A DNA stretch of 42,515 bases, from NCBI GenBank assembly GCA_021820065.1, contig JAKAEE010000026.1, positions 1-42,515 of the forward strand, read 5' to 3'. The notes beneath the pieces were generated by a model, which searched no databases, had not been told where the DNA came from, and worked only from the letters and a program-made list of their open reading frames with translations. The position numbers and the translations under genes were made by a program. Positions 8,547 to 18,205 of the stretch are shown here, piece after piece. This DNA is from Bacteroidota bacterium (lineage in GTDB: Bacteria > Bacteroidota > Ignavibacteria > Ignavibacteriales > Melioribacteraceae). Positions within the stretch are counted from its first letter, which is position 1; each line of letters opens with the position of its first letter.

Positions 8547-9863
8547 ATGGCTTCATCCGGACAGATTCTATCGAACACCAAAACTTCAAACGGGCAGAAT
8601 AATTATTCTTTTGCTCTGACTGTTTTGACCACGCTATTTTTTATGTGGGGTTTTATAACATGTCTTAACGATATTCTTATTCCGCATCTCAAGGCTGTTT
8701 TCACTTTGAATTATACTCAAGTCATGCTGATACAATTCAGTTTCTTTACTGCGTATGCTGTTGTATCGCTGCCTTCAGGAATCTTGGTAGAAAAAGTAGG
8801 ATACAAAACCGGAATCGTGATTGGATTAATCACCGCCGGAATCGGTTGTTTGTTGTTTTATCCGGCAGCCGGTTACCAATCTTATGTAATGTTTCTAATT
8901 GCGCTTTTCGTTCTCGCATCCGGAATAACGCTTCTTCAAGTAGCGGCAAATCCATACGTTGCAATTCTTGGAAAACCACAAACCGCTTCAAGCAGATTGA
9001 ATTTAACGCAGGCATTTAATTCGCTCGGCACAACCATCGCGCCGTATTTCGGTTCATTGATCATTCTGTCGCTGGCGGTAAAAACAGTTGATCAACTAAA
9101 ATTAATGAAGACGGAAGATGTAACTGCATACAAATTAGCCGAAGCAAGCGCGGTGCAGGTTCCTTACTTAGGATTGGCTGCAACATTGTTTGTCATTGCG
9201 GCAATCTTCGCAATTATTAAACTTCCTAAGATTGAAGCTGCTGATGCGGCAAACGGCGATGAAGGAAATAATTTTGATCATGTTCACAAAAGCGCATGGG
9301 GATATAAACACCTGGTACTCGGCGCTGTTGCAATATTTGTTTATGTCGGCGGTGAAGTTTCCATTGGAAGTTTTCTTGTTAATTATTTCGGTCAACCGTT
9401 TATTGCAGGATTAAAAGAAGCCGATGCAGGCAAGTTTGTTTCGTTTTACTGGGGCGGTGCAATGGTCGGAAGATTTCTCGGCTCTGCAGTCCAAAGAAAA
9501 ATAAAACCATCTAGTGTCCTGGCGTTCAATGCGGTTGTTGCGGGCGCGCTCGTCATTACTTCAATGCTGACTTTTGGTCATGTTGCAATGTGGGCATTAC
9601 TTGCAGTAGGGTTATTCAATTCGATTATGTTCCCAACTATTTTCACGTTGGCAATCGATGGTCTTGGAAAACACACCGGTCAAGGTTCGGGAATTTTGTG
9701 CACGGCAATTGTTGGCGGCGCAATACTTCCGGTCATTCAAGGTTTCTTCGCAGACAACATCGGAATTCATCATGCGTTTTTTATTCCGGTCCTTTGTTAT
9801 ATCTACATCGCTTACTACGGATTGAAAGGACATAAACCAACCTACAAATTGCAGAAAGCATAA
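8547..9863 (+). CDS. FucP/GluP-type MFS sugar permease (glucose/galactose-like)
   Basis: A 438-residue inner-membrane protein with about 12 hydrophobic segments. Motifs typical of the FucP/GluP sugar:proton symporter group are visible: '[19 protein letters not shown]' near residues 32-50, '[25 protein letters not shown]' in the second and third helices, '[13 protein letters not shown]' and '[19 protein letters not shown]'. Start ATG at 8547 behind AGGAGA. The next gene, a ROK glucokinase, begins 2 bases after its stop, so the two are surely co-transcribed and the imported sugar is probably glucose released by the secreted beta-glucanases and beta-glucosidases. The family is certain; glucose versus galactose or another hexose is inferred from context. 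Confidence 0.92.
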   Translation: MASSGQILSNTKTSNGQNNYSFALTVLTTLFFMWGFITCLNDILIPHLKAVFTLNYTQVMLIQFSFFTAYAVVSLPSGILVEKVGYKTGIVIGLITAGIGCLLFYPAAGYQSYVMFLIALFVLASGITLLQVAANPYVAILGKPQTASSRLNLTQAFNSLGTTIAPYFGSLIILSLAVKTVDQLKLMKTEDVTAYKLAEASAVQVPYLGLAATLFVIAAIFAIIKLPKIEAADAANGDEGNNFDHVHKSAWGYKHLVLGAVAIFVYVGGEVSIGSFLVNYFGQPFIAGLKEADAGKFVSFYWGGAMVGRFLGSAVQRKIKPSSVLAFNAVVAGALVITSMLTFGHVAMWALLAVGLFNSIMFPTIFTLAIDGLGKHTGQGSGILCTAIVGGAILPVIQGFFADNIGIHHAFFIPVLCYIYIAYYGLKGHKPTYKLQKA

Positions 9864-9865
9864 CA

Positions 9866-10834
9866 ATGAGTAAGATACAAATTGTTGCCGGAATTGATGT
9901 AGGCGGTACGAACACTGCATTTGGATTTGTTGATTCAAACGGAAAAATTGTTGCGGAATCATCAATTCAAACTCATTCGGAACAGAACGCCAATCAATTG
10001 TTCGAAAGATTGTTTGCCGAACTTAACATGATCTCCCGCAAGATTGAAAAGGAATACGAATTAGTCGGTATAGGCATTGGCGCTCCTAACGCAAATTATT
10101 ACAAAGGTACGGTTGAGCTTCCGCCTAATTTGAATTGGGGTTTTGTGAATGTTCTTGAGATTGTGAAAAAATATTCGCCGTTGCCCTCCGCAATTACAAA
10201 CGATGCAAATGCCGCTGCAATAGGTGAAATGATTTTCGGCGCTGCAAAAGGGATGAAAGATTTTATCGTAATCACTCTCGGCACCGGACTTGGAAGCGGA
10301 ATAGTAGTTAACGGAGAATTGGTTTACGGCGCAGATGGATTTGCGGGCGAAGTCGGTCACACGATTGTTGATCCCAACGGTCGCGAATGTGGCTGCGGGC
10401 GGAAGGGATGTTTGGAAACTTATGCTTCTGCTTCAGGAATCCGCCGCACTGTTTATGAATTAATCTGTAATACAAATACACCGAGCAAGTTAAGGAATAT
10501 TAGCTTTGATCAATTGACCGCAAAAGATATTTCCGATGCGGCGGCTTCCGGCGATAAACTTGCGCTTGAAGCATTCGATTACACTGCAAAGATTCTCGGG
10601 CTCAAACTTGCCGATGCTGTCGCGCACCTGAGCCCCGAAGCGATAGTTCTTTTTGGCGGACTAGCATTGGCGGGCGATCTCATTTTTGTACCGACCAAAC
10701 GCTACATGGAAGAGTACATGCTTAACATTTTCAAAAACAAAGTGAAGTTGATTCCCTCGGCGTTACCGGGCGGAAACGCTGCGGTTCTTGGCGCCGCGGC
10801 TTTGATTTGGAATGAATTGAAAAAATCGAAATAG
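9866..10834 (+). CDS. ROK-family glucokinase
   Basis: A 322-residue cytosolic sugar kinase. The ATP-binding motif '[15 protein letters not shown]' is at the N-terminus, the catalytic Asp is D113 in '[12 protein letters not shown]', and the ROK zinc motif '[10 protein letters not shown]' starts at C175, preceded by the conserved '[12 protein letters not shown]'. Length and motifs match ROK glucokinases, which convert glucose to glucose-6-phosphate. It is 2 bases downstream of the FucP/GluP-like permease, a classic import-and-phosphorylate pair. A fructokinase or mannokinase role cannot be excluded from motifs alone, but the beta-glucan neighbourhood favours glucose. No HTH domain is present, so it is an enzyme rather than a ROK repressor. 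Confidence 0.92.
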   Translation: MSKIQIVAGIDVGGTNTAFGFVDSNGKIVAESSIQTHSEQNANQLFERLFAELNMISRKIEKEYELVGIGIGAPNANYYKGTVELPPNLNWGFVNVLEIVKKYSPLPSAITNDANAAAIGEMIFGAAKGMKDFIVITLGTGLGSGIVVNGELVYGADGFAGEVGHTIVDPNGRECGCGRKGCLETYASASGIRRTVYELICNTNTPSKLRNISFDQLTAKDISDAAASGDKLALEAFDYTAKILGLKLADAVAHLSPEAIVLFGGLALAGDLIFVPTKRYMEEYMLNIFKNKVKLIPSALPGGNAAVLGAAALIWNELKKSK

Positions 10835-10917
10835 ATTTTCCTTCGCTTCGTTTTAAGTCTGTGATTCTTACAAGTGGTTCCGAACAAGTTTTTTATGCAA
10901 TAAATACTGAGGACAAG

Positions 10918-12738
10918 ATGAAAAAATATTCTCTCCTTCTAATTTCATTTTTTGTTATTTCTTTCTTTGGCTTTGTTCTGAAGAATTCGGAAAGCAAAAA
11001 AGAAAAAGCGATCGATAAAAAAGTTGAAGCGTTTTTAGCAAAGATGACGCTCGATGAGAAAATCGGGCAGATGACGCAAGTTGATTATGACGCGATCAAA
11101 CAAAACACAAGCGATATTGCAAAGTATTCGCTCGGCTCAATTTTATGGGGCGGCAATTCCGAACCGCCAAATCTTGCACCCAAAACTTGGGCGGATATTT
11201 ACGATGAGTATCAGAACATTGCTCTGAAAACGCGGCTCGGTGTGCCTATGGTTTTTGGAATTGATGCCGTTCACGGACACAATAATGTTGACGGCGCAGT
11301 AATCTTTCCGCACAACATCGGCTTAGGCGCAACACATAATCCTAAACTTGTTGAACAAGTTGGAAGAATTACAGCAGAAGAAATTGCCGGAACCGGAATT
11401 GATTGGGACTTCGCGCCGTGCATCGCTGTATCGAGAAATATTAGGTGGGGACGCACATACGAAAGTTACGGTGAAGATCCGAAGTTGGTAGGAAAACTTG
11501 GCGCGGCTTACATCCGCGGGCTTCAAGGAAAAAGTCTTGACGGCAAAACTTCTATTCTCGCTTGCGCAAAACATTATTTGGGCGACGGCGGAACGACAAA
11601 CGGTATAGATCAGGGCAACACCGAATGCGATGAACAGACGCTGAGAAAAATTCACATGGCGGGTTACATCGACGCAATCAAAGCCGGCGCTAAATCAATT
11701 ATGGTTTCTTACAGCAGCTGGAACGGTGTGAAGATGCACGGCAACAAATATCTTCTCACAGATGTTTTGAAAGGTGAATTGGGCTTCAAAGGATTTCTTG
11801 TTTCGGATTGGGCGGCTATCGATCAACTTGGTGACGATTACAAAAAAGATGTTGAGCAATCTATCAATGCCGGTCTTGATATGATTATGCTTCCGAACGC
11901 TCCCGGACAAAAAAATAATTATGTGGATTTCATAAATGCGTTAAAAGAACTTGTGAGCGAAAACAAAGTTCCGGTGAGTAGAATTGACGACGCGGTTAGC
12001 AGAATTCTAAAAGTAAAATATGAACTTGGCTTGTTCGAACATCCTTTAACCGACAAAACACTGACTGCTAAGGTTGGTTCTGCCGAACACCGTAAAGTTG
12101 CTCGCGATGCAGTGCGGCAATCGCTGGTACTTTTAAAAAATGACAGTAAAGTTTTGCCGCTTTCGAAAAAAATAAAACATATTCACATTGCAGGTAAAAG
12201 TGCGGATGACATCGGCAATCAATGCGGCGGCTGGACAATTATTTGGCAAGGTAAAAGCGGAAGTGTTATATCCGGCGGCACAACAATTTTGCAGGCAATC
12301 AAGAATACGGTTTCGAAGGATACAAAAGTTACCTATTCGCTCGACGGCAGCGGGGCAGAAGGCGCAGATGTTTGTGTCCTCGTGATCGGTGAAAAACCTT
12401 ACGCAGAAATGTTTGGCGACCGGGATGATTTGAGTTTGGATAAAGAAGATCTTGACGCAATCGCAAAAGTTAAAGAAACCGGCGTTCCGATCGTCACATT
12501 GCTCGTTTCGGGCAGACCAATGTTGATCCAATCCGCATTGGATGATAGTAAAGCTTTTATAACGGCGTGGTTGCCGGGAACGGAAGGACAGGGCGTAGCA
12601 GACGTTTTGTTCGGCGACTATAAACCAACCGGAAAGCTACCTCATTCGTGGCCACGAAGCATGAATCAAATTCCGATCAATGTCGGAGATGCAAAGTACG
12701 ATCCGCTTTTTCCATACGGATTCGGACTAAGTTACTAA
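10918..12738 (+). CDS. GH3 beta-glucosidase / exo-beta-glucanase (ExoI-like)
   Basis: A 606-residue two-domain GH3 enzyme. The start is set at ATG 10918 behind a GAGGA site; an upstream in-frame GTG at 10861 would add 19 residues before a hydrophobic leader. The N-terminal barrel shows '[15 protein letters not shown]', '[26 protein letters not shown]' and '[13 protein letters not shown]'. The nucleophile is D297 in 'VSDWAA', and the likely acid/base is E497 in '[16 protein letters not shown]', placed as in the barley ExoI type. It ends at 'FPYGFGLSY' without the fibronectin-like third domain of many GH3s. The hydrophobic N-terminus ([21 protein letters not shown]) has no clear cleavage site, so it may be periplasmic and membrane-tethered. 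It probably releases glucose from beta-1,3/1,4-oligosaccharides; the exact linkage is not readable. Confidence 0.92.
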   Translation: MKKYSLLLISFFVISFFGFVLKNSESKKEKAIDKKVEAFLAKMTLDEKIGQMTQVDYDAIKQNTSDIAKYSLGSILWGGNSEPPNLAPKTWADIYDEYQNIALKTRLGVPMVFGIDAVHGHNNVDGAVIFPHNIGLGATHNPKLVEQVGRITAEEIAGTGIDWDFAPCIAVSRNIRWGRTYESYGEDPKLVGKLGAAYIRGLQGKSLDGKTSILACAKHYLGDGGTTNGIDQGNTECDEQTLRKIHMAGYIDAIKAGAKSIMVSYSSWNGVKMHGNKYLLTDVLKGELGFKGFLVSDWAAIDQLGDDYKKDVEQSINAGLDMIMLPNAPGQKNNYVDFINALKELVSENKVPVSRIDDAVSRILKVKYELGLFEHPLTDKTLTAKVGSAEHRKVARDAVRQSLVLLKNDSKVLPLSKKIKHIHIAGKSADDIGNQCGGWTIIWQGKSGSVISGGTTILQAIKNTVSKDTKVTYSLDGSGAEGADVCVLVIGEKPYAEMFGDRDDLSLDKEDLDAIAKVKETGVPIVTLLVSGRPMLIQSALDDSKAFITAWLPGTEGQGVADVLFGDYKPTGKLPHSWPRSMNQIPINVGDAKYDPLFPYGFGLSY

Positions 12739-12797
12739 AATAGGATGTTTCATTTTGCGGCTTATTGTTCCGGCATGATTACAGGTACTTAAACTTT

Positions 12798-12802
12798 GGA
12801 GG
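12798..12802 (+). promoter_or_regulatory. Ribosome binding site deciding the GH5 start
   Basis: A perfect GGAGG lies 5 bases before ATG 12808. A TTG at 12796 in the same frame overlaps it and is rejected as the start. Confidence 0.75.
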
Positions 12803-12807
12803 CAAAG

Positions 12808-14025
12808 ATGAAAATTTTTCGTAAAGTAATTTTTTTATTGTTAGCGTTATTTGCTATTGCCGCAGCGCAGAATAAAAATTTTGTGCGCTGTGACGGAAAA
12901 AATATTGTTGATGCCGACGGAAAAGTTTTACTGCTCAGGGGAATCAATATCGGGAATTGGCTGAATCCCGAAGGCTACATGTTTCACTTCAAAGATGTTA
13001 ATTCGTTCCGCTTAATCGATGATGTCGTTAAGGAATTAATTGGCGCCGATGACGCAAGGAAATTTTGGAAGGCGTTCCGTAACAACTACATCACAAAGGA
13101 AGATATTCATTTCATTAAAAGCACCGGATTGAATCATATCCGCATTCCGTTCAATTTTAAATTTTTCTTGGTTGAAGATCATCCCGAAATATTTTTGGAA
13201 GAGGGATTTAAACGACTCGACGACATAATTAAATGGTGCCGCGAAGAAAATTTGTACGTTGTGCTTGATATGCATGCCGCGTCCGGCGGACAAACCGGAG
13301 ACAATATTGACGATAGCTGGAGTTATCCGTTCTTATTTGAAAGTGAAGAAGCTCAGAAAACAACCATCGCACTTTGGGAAAAAATTGCGGAGAGATACAA
13401 AGACCAAAAGATCGTCATCGGTTATGATTTGTTGAACGAACCGATCCCGCATTTTTACGAGAACAAAGAAGAGTTAAATAAACTTCTAGAGCCGTTGTAC
13501 AAAAAGATTGTTTCGGCGATTCGAAACATCGACAAGAATCATATTGTTTTTCTAGGCGGTGCTCAGTGGGATACAAACTTCAAAGTCTTTGGTCCGCCGT
13601 TCGATAAAAATGTGGTTTACACCTTTCACAAGTACTGGATGCCGCCTGAACAGAAAGAAATTCAAGAGTACGTCGATTACGCTAACAAATACAATGTTCC
13701 GCTGTGGCTCGGTGAATCCGGTGAAAATGAGGACGAATGGATAAATTCGTTTCGGACACTTTTGGAAAAAAACAATATCGGCTGGTGTTTCTGGCCGTAC
13801 AAAAAAATGGATTCCACCCGCGGAATGGTCTCGTTTCCCAAAACCAAAGAGTGGGATGAAATAATAAAGTTTGCCGAAGGACCGCGCAAAAATTTTGAGG
13901 AAATTAGAAAATCCAAGCCGGCTCCTGAAGTTGTGAAAAAAGCATTTGCCGATTTACTTGAGAACATAAAATTCAAAAACTGCACAATTAATTCCGGGTA
14001 TTTAAAAGCTTTGGGAGCGAGATGA
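12808..14025 (+). CDS. GH5-family secreted beta-glucanase
   Basis: A 405-residue protein with signal peptide MKIFRKVIFLLLALFAIAAA/Q. Clan GH-A features: 'LRGINIGNWLNPEGYMF' at the barrel entrance, 'GLNHIRIPFNFKFF', acid/base E211 in 'GYDLLNEP', 'VYTFHKYW' with the conserved His-Tyr region, and nucleophile E303 in 'WLGESGEN'. These are GH5 signatures, so it is a retaining beta-glycanase, most likely cleaving beta-1,4 or mixed-linkage glucan; the subfamily cannot be assigned by eye and an exo-beta-1,3-glucanase is possible. It has no T9SS tag and no binding module, so it should act in the periplasm. Its TGA overlaps the ATG of the next gene by 4 bases, implying translational coupling with the GH63/37-like enzyme. 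Confidence 0.88.
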   Translation: MKIFRKVIFLLLALFAIAAAQNKNFVRCDGKNIVDADGKVLLLRGINIGNWLNPEGYMFHFKDVNSFRLIDDVVKELIGADDARKFWKAFRNNYITKEDIHFIKSTGLNHIRIPFNFKFFLVEDHPEIFLEEGFKRLDDIIKWCREENLYVVLDMHAASGGQTGDNIDDSWSYPFLFESEEAQKTTIALWEKIAERYKDQKIVIGYDLLNEPIPHFYENKEELNKLLEPLYKKIVSAIRNIDKNHIVFLGGAQWDTNFKVFGPPFDKNVVYTFHKYWMPPEQKEIQEYVDYANKYNVPLWLGESGENEDEWINSFRTLLEKNNIGWCFWPYKKMDSTRGMVSFPKTKEWDEIIKFAEGPRKNFEEIRKSKPAPEVVKKAFADLLENIKFKNCTINSGYLKALGAR

Positions 14026-15599
14026 AAAATCATCCTATCGTGAAGTTTTTTATTCTCTTTTTATTTTTTGCTGTTTTAATAAAAGCGCAATATGAGGATA
14101 CAGGTAAACGTGGGCTGTACTTTTCAAAGAAAGAATATTCCGGCGCAGAACTTCCAACATTCGAAAAAAATAAATCAAAACTTCCTCAGCCAATTCTTGA
14201 GGATAACAACGAACTTGTAAAACTGTACTGGAAAGCGTGGGAACTCGCGTTTAAACATTTCAAAAAACCGCCCGAAAGCTCGCCGTTTGTATCTAATTAT
14301 ATTGATGAAGCTTTTTCTCCATCCATTTTCCAGTGGGACACAATTTTCATGATCATGTTTGCGCGGTATGGTAACAACGTTTTTCCGTCAATACAATCGC
14401 TGGATAATTTTTATTCGCGGCAATACGAGAACGGTTACATCTGCAGAGAGATTCAAGAGGCGAGCGGGCAAGACTTCGTTTATGAAGGAAGAGAGAACAC
14501 AATCAATCCGCCGTTGTTCACTTGGGCGGAAATTGAAACTTATAAACTGACCGGTGATAAATCGCGATTCGCTTCTGTTCTTCCACCATTGGAAAAATAT
14601 GCCGAATGGCTTGAGAAGTATCGGAGAAAAGAAAACACGAAACATAATTTGTACTGGCAAACCGGTCTCGGTTCCGGCATGGACAATTCACCTCGCAGCG
14701 GATCGGCGTGGGTTTGCATGTCGTCTCAGATGAAAATGTTTTACGATGGGCTGGCATTCATAGCTGATGAATTAGGAGAGAAAGAAAAAGCAGATCAATA
14801 CAATTCCAAAGCAAAGGACATTGGTGAAAGAATAAACAAATTTATGTGGAACGAAGAAGACGGAATGTATTACGATTTGGATGACGGGGGCAATCAAGTA
14901 AAAGTTAAAACGATTGCAAGTTTTTGGCCGTTGCTCACCGGATTGTGCGACAGTTACAAAGCGGAAAAACTTCTCGCAAATTTGAAAGACCCCAAAAGTT
15001 TTTGGCGTGTCATACCATTCCCATCATTACCTGCCGGCCATAAAGATTACAAACCGCAAGGAGAATACTGGCTCGGAGGAGTTTGGGCGCCCACCGATGT
15101 GATGGTTATTAAAGGGTTAGATAAATTTTCTTTTGATGATAACTATAGTTACGCGCACGCTTTTCGTGAGTTCGCAACGTATGCAACTCAACAATACCTA
15201 GAAGCAATGTATGAAGTTTATAAAAGAACCGGCACCATCTGGGAAAATTATTCGCCGGAATTTTTTATGCGGGGACTTCCCGCACAGTCGGATTTTGTAG
15301 GATGGAGCGGATGCGGACCGGTAATGCTTCTTATCGAAAACATAATTGGAATACATGCCGACGCATCGAAAAATGAAATCGTTTGGTATCTGAATCGCAT
15401 CGACAAGCACGGCATAAAAAATCTGAAGTTCGGCAAGATAACAACCACACTAATTGCTCAGAAGAGAGAAGCTGTTAACAAGTCATGTACATTAACAGTC
15501 GAAACAAACATGCCATATATTCTTCGCGTTATTAATTGGACGAAGAAAACACAAACCGCCAAGATTGAAAAAGGTATCAACAAGATTGTGATCGAATAA
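14022..15599 (+). CDS. GH63/GH37-like (alpha/alpha)6 glycosidase, MGH1-type, substrate unknown
   Basis: A 525-residue protein with a signal peptide (FFILFLFFAVLIKAQ). The body shows inverting (alpha/alpha)6-toroid motifs shared by GH63, GH37 trehalases and mannosylglycerate hydrolases: 'FQWDTIFMIMFARYG' (about 104-118), 'GSGMDNSPRSGSAW' with likely acid D221, 'ASFWPLLTGL', 'EYWLGGVWAPTDVMVIKGL' and 'GTIWENYSPE' with likely base E408. Known members act on alpha-linkages, which is odd beside GH5, GH3 and GH148-like beta-glucanases. The 4-base overlap with the GH5 gene argues for a shared substrate. Possibilities are removal of an alpha-linked side group from a beta-glucan, or a linkage not yet described for the family. 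It lacks a T9SS tag, so it is probably periplasmic. Confidence 0.8.
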   Translation: MKNHPIVKFFILFLFFAVLIKAQYEDTGKRGLYFSKKEYSGAELPTFEKNKSKLPQPILEDNNELVKLYWKAWELAFKHFKKPPESSPFVSNYIDEAFSPSIFQWDTIFMIMFARYGNNVFPSIQSLDNFYSRQYENGYICREIQEASGQDFVYEGRENTINPPLFTWAEIETYKLTGDKSRFASVLPPLEKYAEWLEKYRRKENTKHNLYWQTGLGSGMDNSPRSGSAWVCMSSQMKMFYDGLAFIADELGEKEKADQYNSKAKDIGERINKFMWNEEDGMYYDLDDGGNQVKVKTIASFWPLLTGLCDSYKAEKLLANLKDPKSFWRVIPFPSLPAGHKDYKPQGEYWLGGVWAPTDVMVIKGLDKFSFDDNYSYAHAFREFATYATQQYLEAMYEVYKRTGTIWENYSPEFFMRGLPAQSDFVGWSGCGPVMLLIENIIGIHADASKNEIVWYLNRIDKHGIKNLKFGKITTTLIAQKREAVNKSCTLTVETNMPYILRVINWTKKTQTAKIEKGINKIVIE

Positions 15600-15663
15600 T
15601 CGTTTAGTCAAATATTCGTAGATACAGAAACTAAATTTTCACATCTGCATAAAAGGAGAAGTC

Positions 15664-18153
15664 ATGAAAAGTTTTTTGGTAGTGATTGTTTTGTCTCTTT
15701 CTTCATGTTTGATTGCTCAGGAAAACCTTCCTTACAAAAATTCTAAACTTTCTGCGGAGGAAAGAGTGGCAGATTTACTCAAACGAATGACGCTTGAAGA
15801 AAAAATTGATCTCCTCGGCGGAACGGGTTTTGCGACCAAGCCGAATGTGCGCCTTGGTATTCCGGAACTTCGAATGAGCGACGGTCCTGTCGGCGTGCGT
15901 TGGAATGAATCAACGGCATTTCCCGTAGGAATTGCAATGGCTGCTACTTGGGACCCTGCGCAAGTTAAAAAAGTAGGCGGTGCAATCGGAAGAGAAGTTA
16001 AGGGACACGGAAGAGATGTGATCCTTGGTCCTTGCGTAAACATTGCGCGCATTCCGCAAGGCGGAAGAAATTTTGAAAGCTTTGGAGAAGATCCGTTTCT
16101 AACTTCCCGCATTGCAGTCGATTACATCAAAGGTGTTCAAAACGAAGGCGTTGCGGCAACGGTAAAACATTACGCGGCGAACAATCAAGAACATGAGCGC
16201 GATTTCGTAAATACGATCGTAAGCGAAAGGGCACTGAACGAAATTTATTTTCCCCATTTCAAAGCTGCGGTTGAAGAAGCCGGTGTACTCTGCATAATGT
16301 CTGCATACAACAAAGTTAACGGAGCTTACTGCAGCGAGAACGATTATTTGCTTGTCGATAAATTGAAAAAAGATTGGGGCTTCAAGGGATTGGTGATGAG
16401 TGATTGGGGCGCAGTTCACTCAACCGTTCCAACGGCAAACAGCGGGTTGGATCTTGAAATGCCTGAAGGAAAATACCTTAATCAAAAAACTCTTCTTGAT
16501 AAAGTGGAAAAGGGAATTGTACCGGAATCTAAAATTGATGACAAGGTCAGCCGAATCCTCGGCGTGATTTTTAAACTTGGATTGTTTGAGCATCAATGGG
16601 AAGAAAATCCTTCATTGATTAACACGGATGAGAATAGAAAAATTGCGTATGAGACGTCACTCGAGTCCATCGTTCTGTTAAAGAATGATCAAAACATTTT
16701 GCCGCTTCACAAAGAGAAAATAAAATCGATTGCAGTAATTGGTCCCAACGCAGAAGTAGCACGCACCGGAGGAGGCGGAAGTTCTATGGTAACACCAATT
16801 AAACCGGTTAGCGTGCTGCAAGGATTGAAAAATAAACTTGGCGGTAAAATCAAAATTAATTTTGCAGCCGGTGTAAGATTGGAGGGAGATGAGCGCCCGA
16901 TCGACACAAAATATTTATTTACGGATGAAACTTTGAAAGAGCCGGGGCTGGCAGGCAATTATTTTAATAACAAAGAACTTAGCGGCTCGCCGGCGTTAAC
17001 TCGCGTTGATAAACAAATTAATTTCTGGTGGGGAGGCGGTTCTCCAGCAAAAGAAATCGGCGAAGATAATTTTTCGGTAAGATGGACCGGTGTTATTAAA
17101 GCGCCTGCAACCGGCAAATTCACATTGTCCACATCTAGCGACGACGGCGTTAGATTGTATGTTGACGGCAAACTTGTAATTAATGATTGGACAGATCACG
17201 CGCTCACTGCAACTTCGGCTGAAGTTGAAATGACTGAAGGAAAGACTTACAAAATTAGACTTGAGTACTATGAATTCGGCGGCGATGCAATTACAGTTTT
17301 AGGTTGGAAATTGCCGGGCGAAGATTTGATGGCTGAAGCTGTGAATGCCGCAAAGAGTTCCGACGTTGCACTTGTTTTCGCGGGCACGTCACAAAATTAT
17401 GAATCCGAAGGACGCGATCGTGATAACCTATCATTGCCGAACGATCAAGATGAACTGATTCAGAAAATTGCGGAAGTAAATCCTAATACAGTCGTTGTCT
17501 TGCAAAACGGTTCGCCTGTGTTGATGAATGAATGGATTAATAAAGTAAAAGGAATTGTTGAAGCGTGGTTCCCAGGCGTAGAAGGCGGCAACGCGATTGC
17601 CGATGTGTTGCTTGGCGATTATAATCCTTCCGGAAAACTTCCAGTAACATTTCCGAAAAGGTGGGAAGATTGTTCCGCTTATAAGACGTACAAACAGAAA
17701 GACAGCGTAACGGTTTACGACGACGGAATATTTGTGGGCTACCGTCATTTCGACAAAAATAAAATTGAGCCGTTGTTCCCGTTCGGCTTCGGTTTATCTT
17801 ACACAACCTTTGATTTCTCAAACTTAAAAGTTGAAAAAAATGCCGGCGGCAATTTTGAATTAACCTTTGCTGTGACTAACACGGGAAAGGTAAAAGGCGC
17901 TGAAGTTGCGCAAGTGTACGTAAGTCAAGTTACTCCTAAAGTTGAAAAAGCCGTGAAAGAATTGAAAAATTTTATGAAAGTTGACTTGAAAGCCGGACAA
18001 TCGACAATGATAAAGTTGAATTTGAAGCGTGACGATTTCGCATATTACGACGAGAAGATTCACGGATGGAAAGTTGATCCGGGCAAGTACAAAATTATGG
18101 TCGGCGGTTCATCCGATAATCTCAAACTTGGAACAGAAATTTTTGTAGATTAA
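15664..18153 (+). CDS. GH3 beta-glucosidase with PA14 insertion
   Basis: An 829-residue secreted GH3 enzyme, ATG 15664 behind AGGAG, signal peptide MKSFLVVIVLSLSSCLIA/Q. N-terminal barrel with 'RMTLEEKIDLLGG', 'RMSDGPVGVRW', 'FESFGEDPFL', 'VKHYAANNQE' and nucleophile D247 in 'VMSDWGAVH'. A PA14 domain (about 425-560, 'LAGNYFNNKELSG...FTLSTSSDDGVRLYVDG') is inserted in the second GH3 domain, as in several plant-cell-wall beta-glucosidases where it limits access to short chains. The C-terminal fibronectin-like domain starts after 'FPFGFGLSYTTF'. No T9SS tag, so the periplasm is likely. The substrate is probably short beta-gluco-oligosaccharides; members with this layout can also act on beta-xylosides or sophorose, so linkage is open. 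Confidence 0.92.
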   Translation: MKSFLVVIVLSLSSCLIAQENLPYKNSKLSAEERVADLLKRMTLEEKIDLLGGTGFATKPNVRLGIPELRMSDGPVGVRWNESTAFPVGIAMAATWDPAQVKKVGGAIGREVKGHGRDVILGPCVNIARIPQGGRNFESFGEDPFLTSRIAVDYIKGVQNEGVAATVKHYAANNQEHERDFVNTIVSERALNEIYFPHFKAAVEEAGVLCIMSAYNKVNGAYCSENDYLLVDKLKKDWGFKGLVMSDWGAVHSTVPTANSGLDLEMPEGKYLNQKTLLDKVEKGIVPESKIDDKVSRILGVIFKLGLFEHQWEENPSLINTDENRKIAYETSLESIVLLKNDQNILPLHKEKIKSIAVIGPNAEVARTGGGGSSMVTPIKPVSVLQGLKNKLGGKIKINFAAGVRLEGDERPIDTKYLFTDETLKEPGLAGNYFNNKELSGSPALTRVDKQINFWWGGGSPAKEIGEDNFSVRWTGVIKAPATGKFTLSTSSDDGVRLYVDGKLVINDWTDHALTATSAEVEMTEGKTYKIRLEYYEFGGDAITVLGWKLPGEDLMAEAVNAAKSSDVALVFAGTSQNYESEGRDRDNLSLPNDQDELIQKIAEVNPNTVVVLQNGSPVLMNEWINKVKGIVEAWFPGVEGGNAIADVLLGDYNPSGKLPVTFPKRWEDCSAYKTYKQKDSVTVYDDGIFVGYRHFDKNKIEPLFPFGFGLSYTTFDFSNLKVEKNAGGNFELTFAVTNTGKVKGAEVAQVYVSQVTPKVEKAVKELKNFMKVDLKAGQSTMIKLNLKRDDFAYYDEKIHGWKVDPGKYKIMVGGSSDNLKLGTEIFVD

Positions 18154-18205
18154 GGCTGGTAATCGTTTTGTGAAATCCAAAAGAGAATACCGCCTAAACT
18201 ATGCA

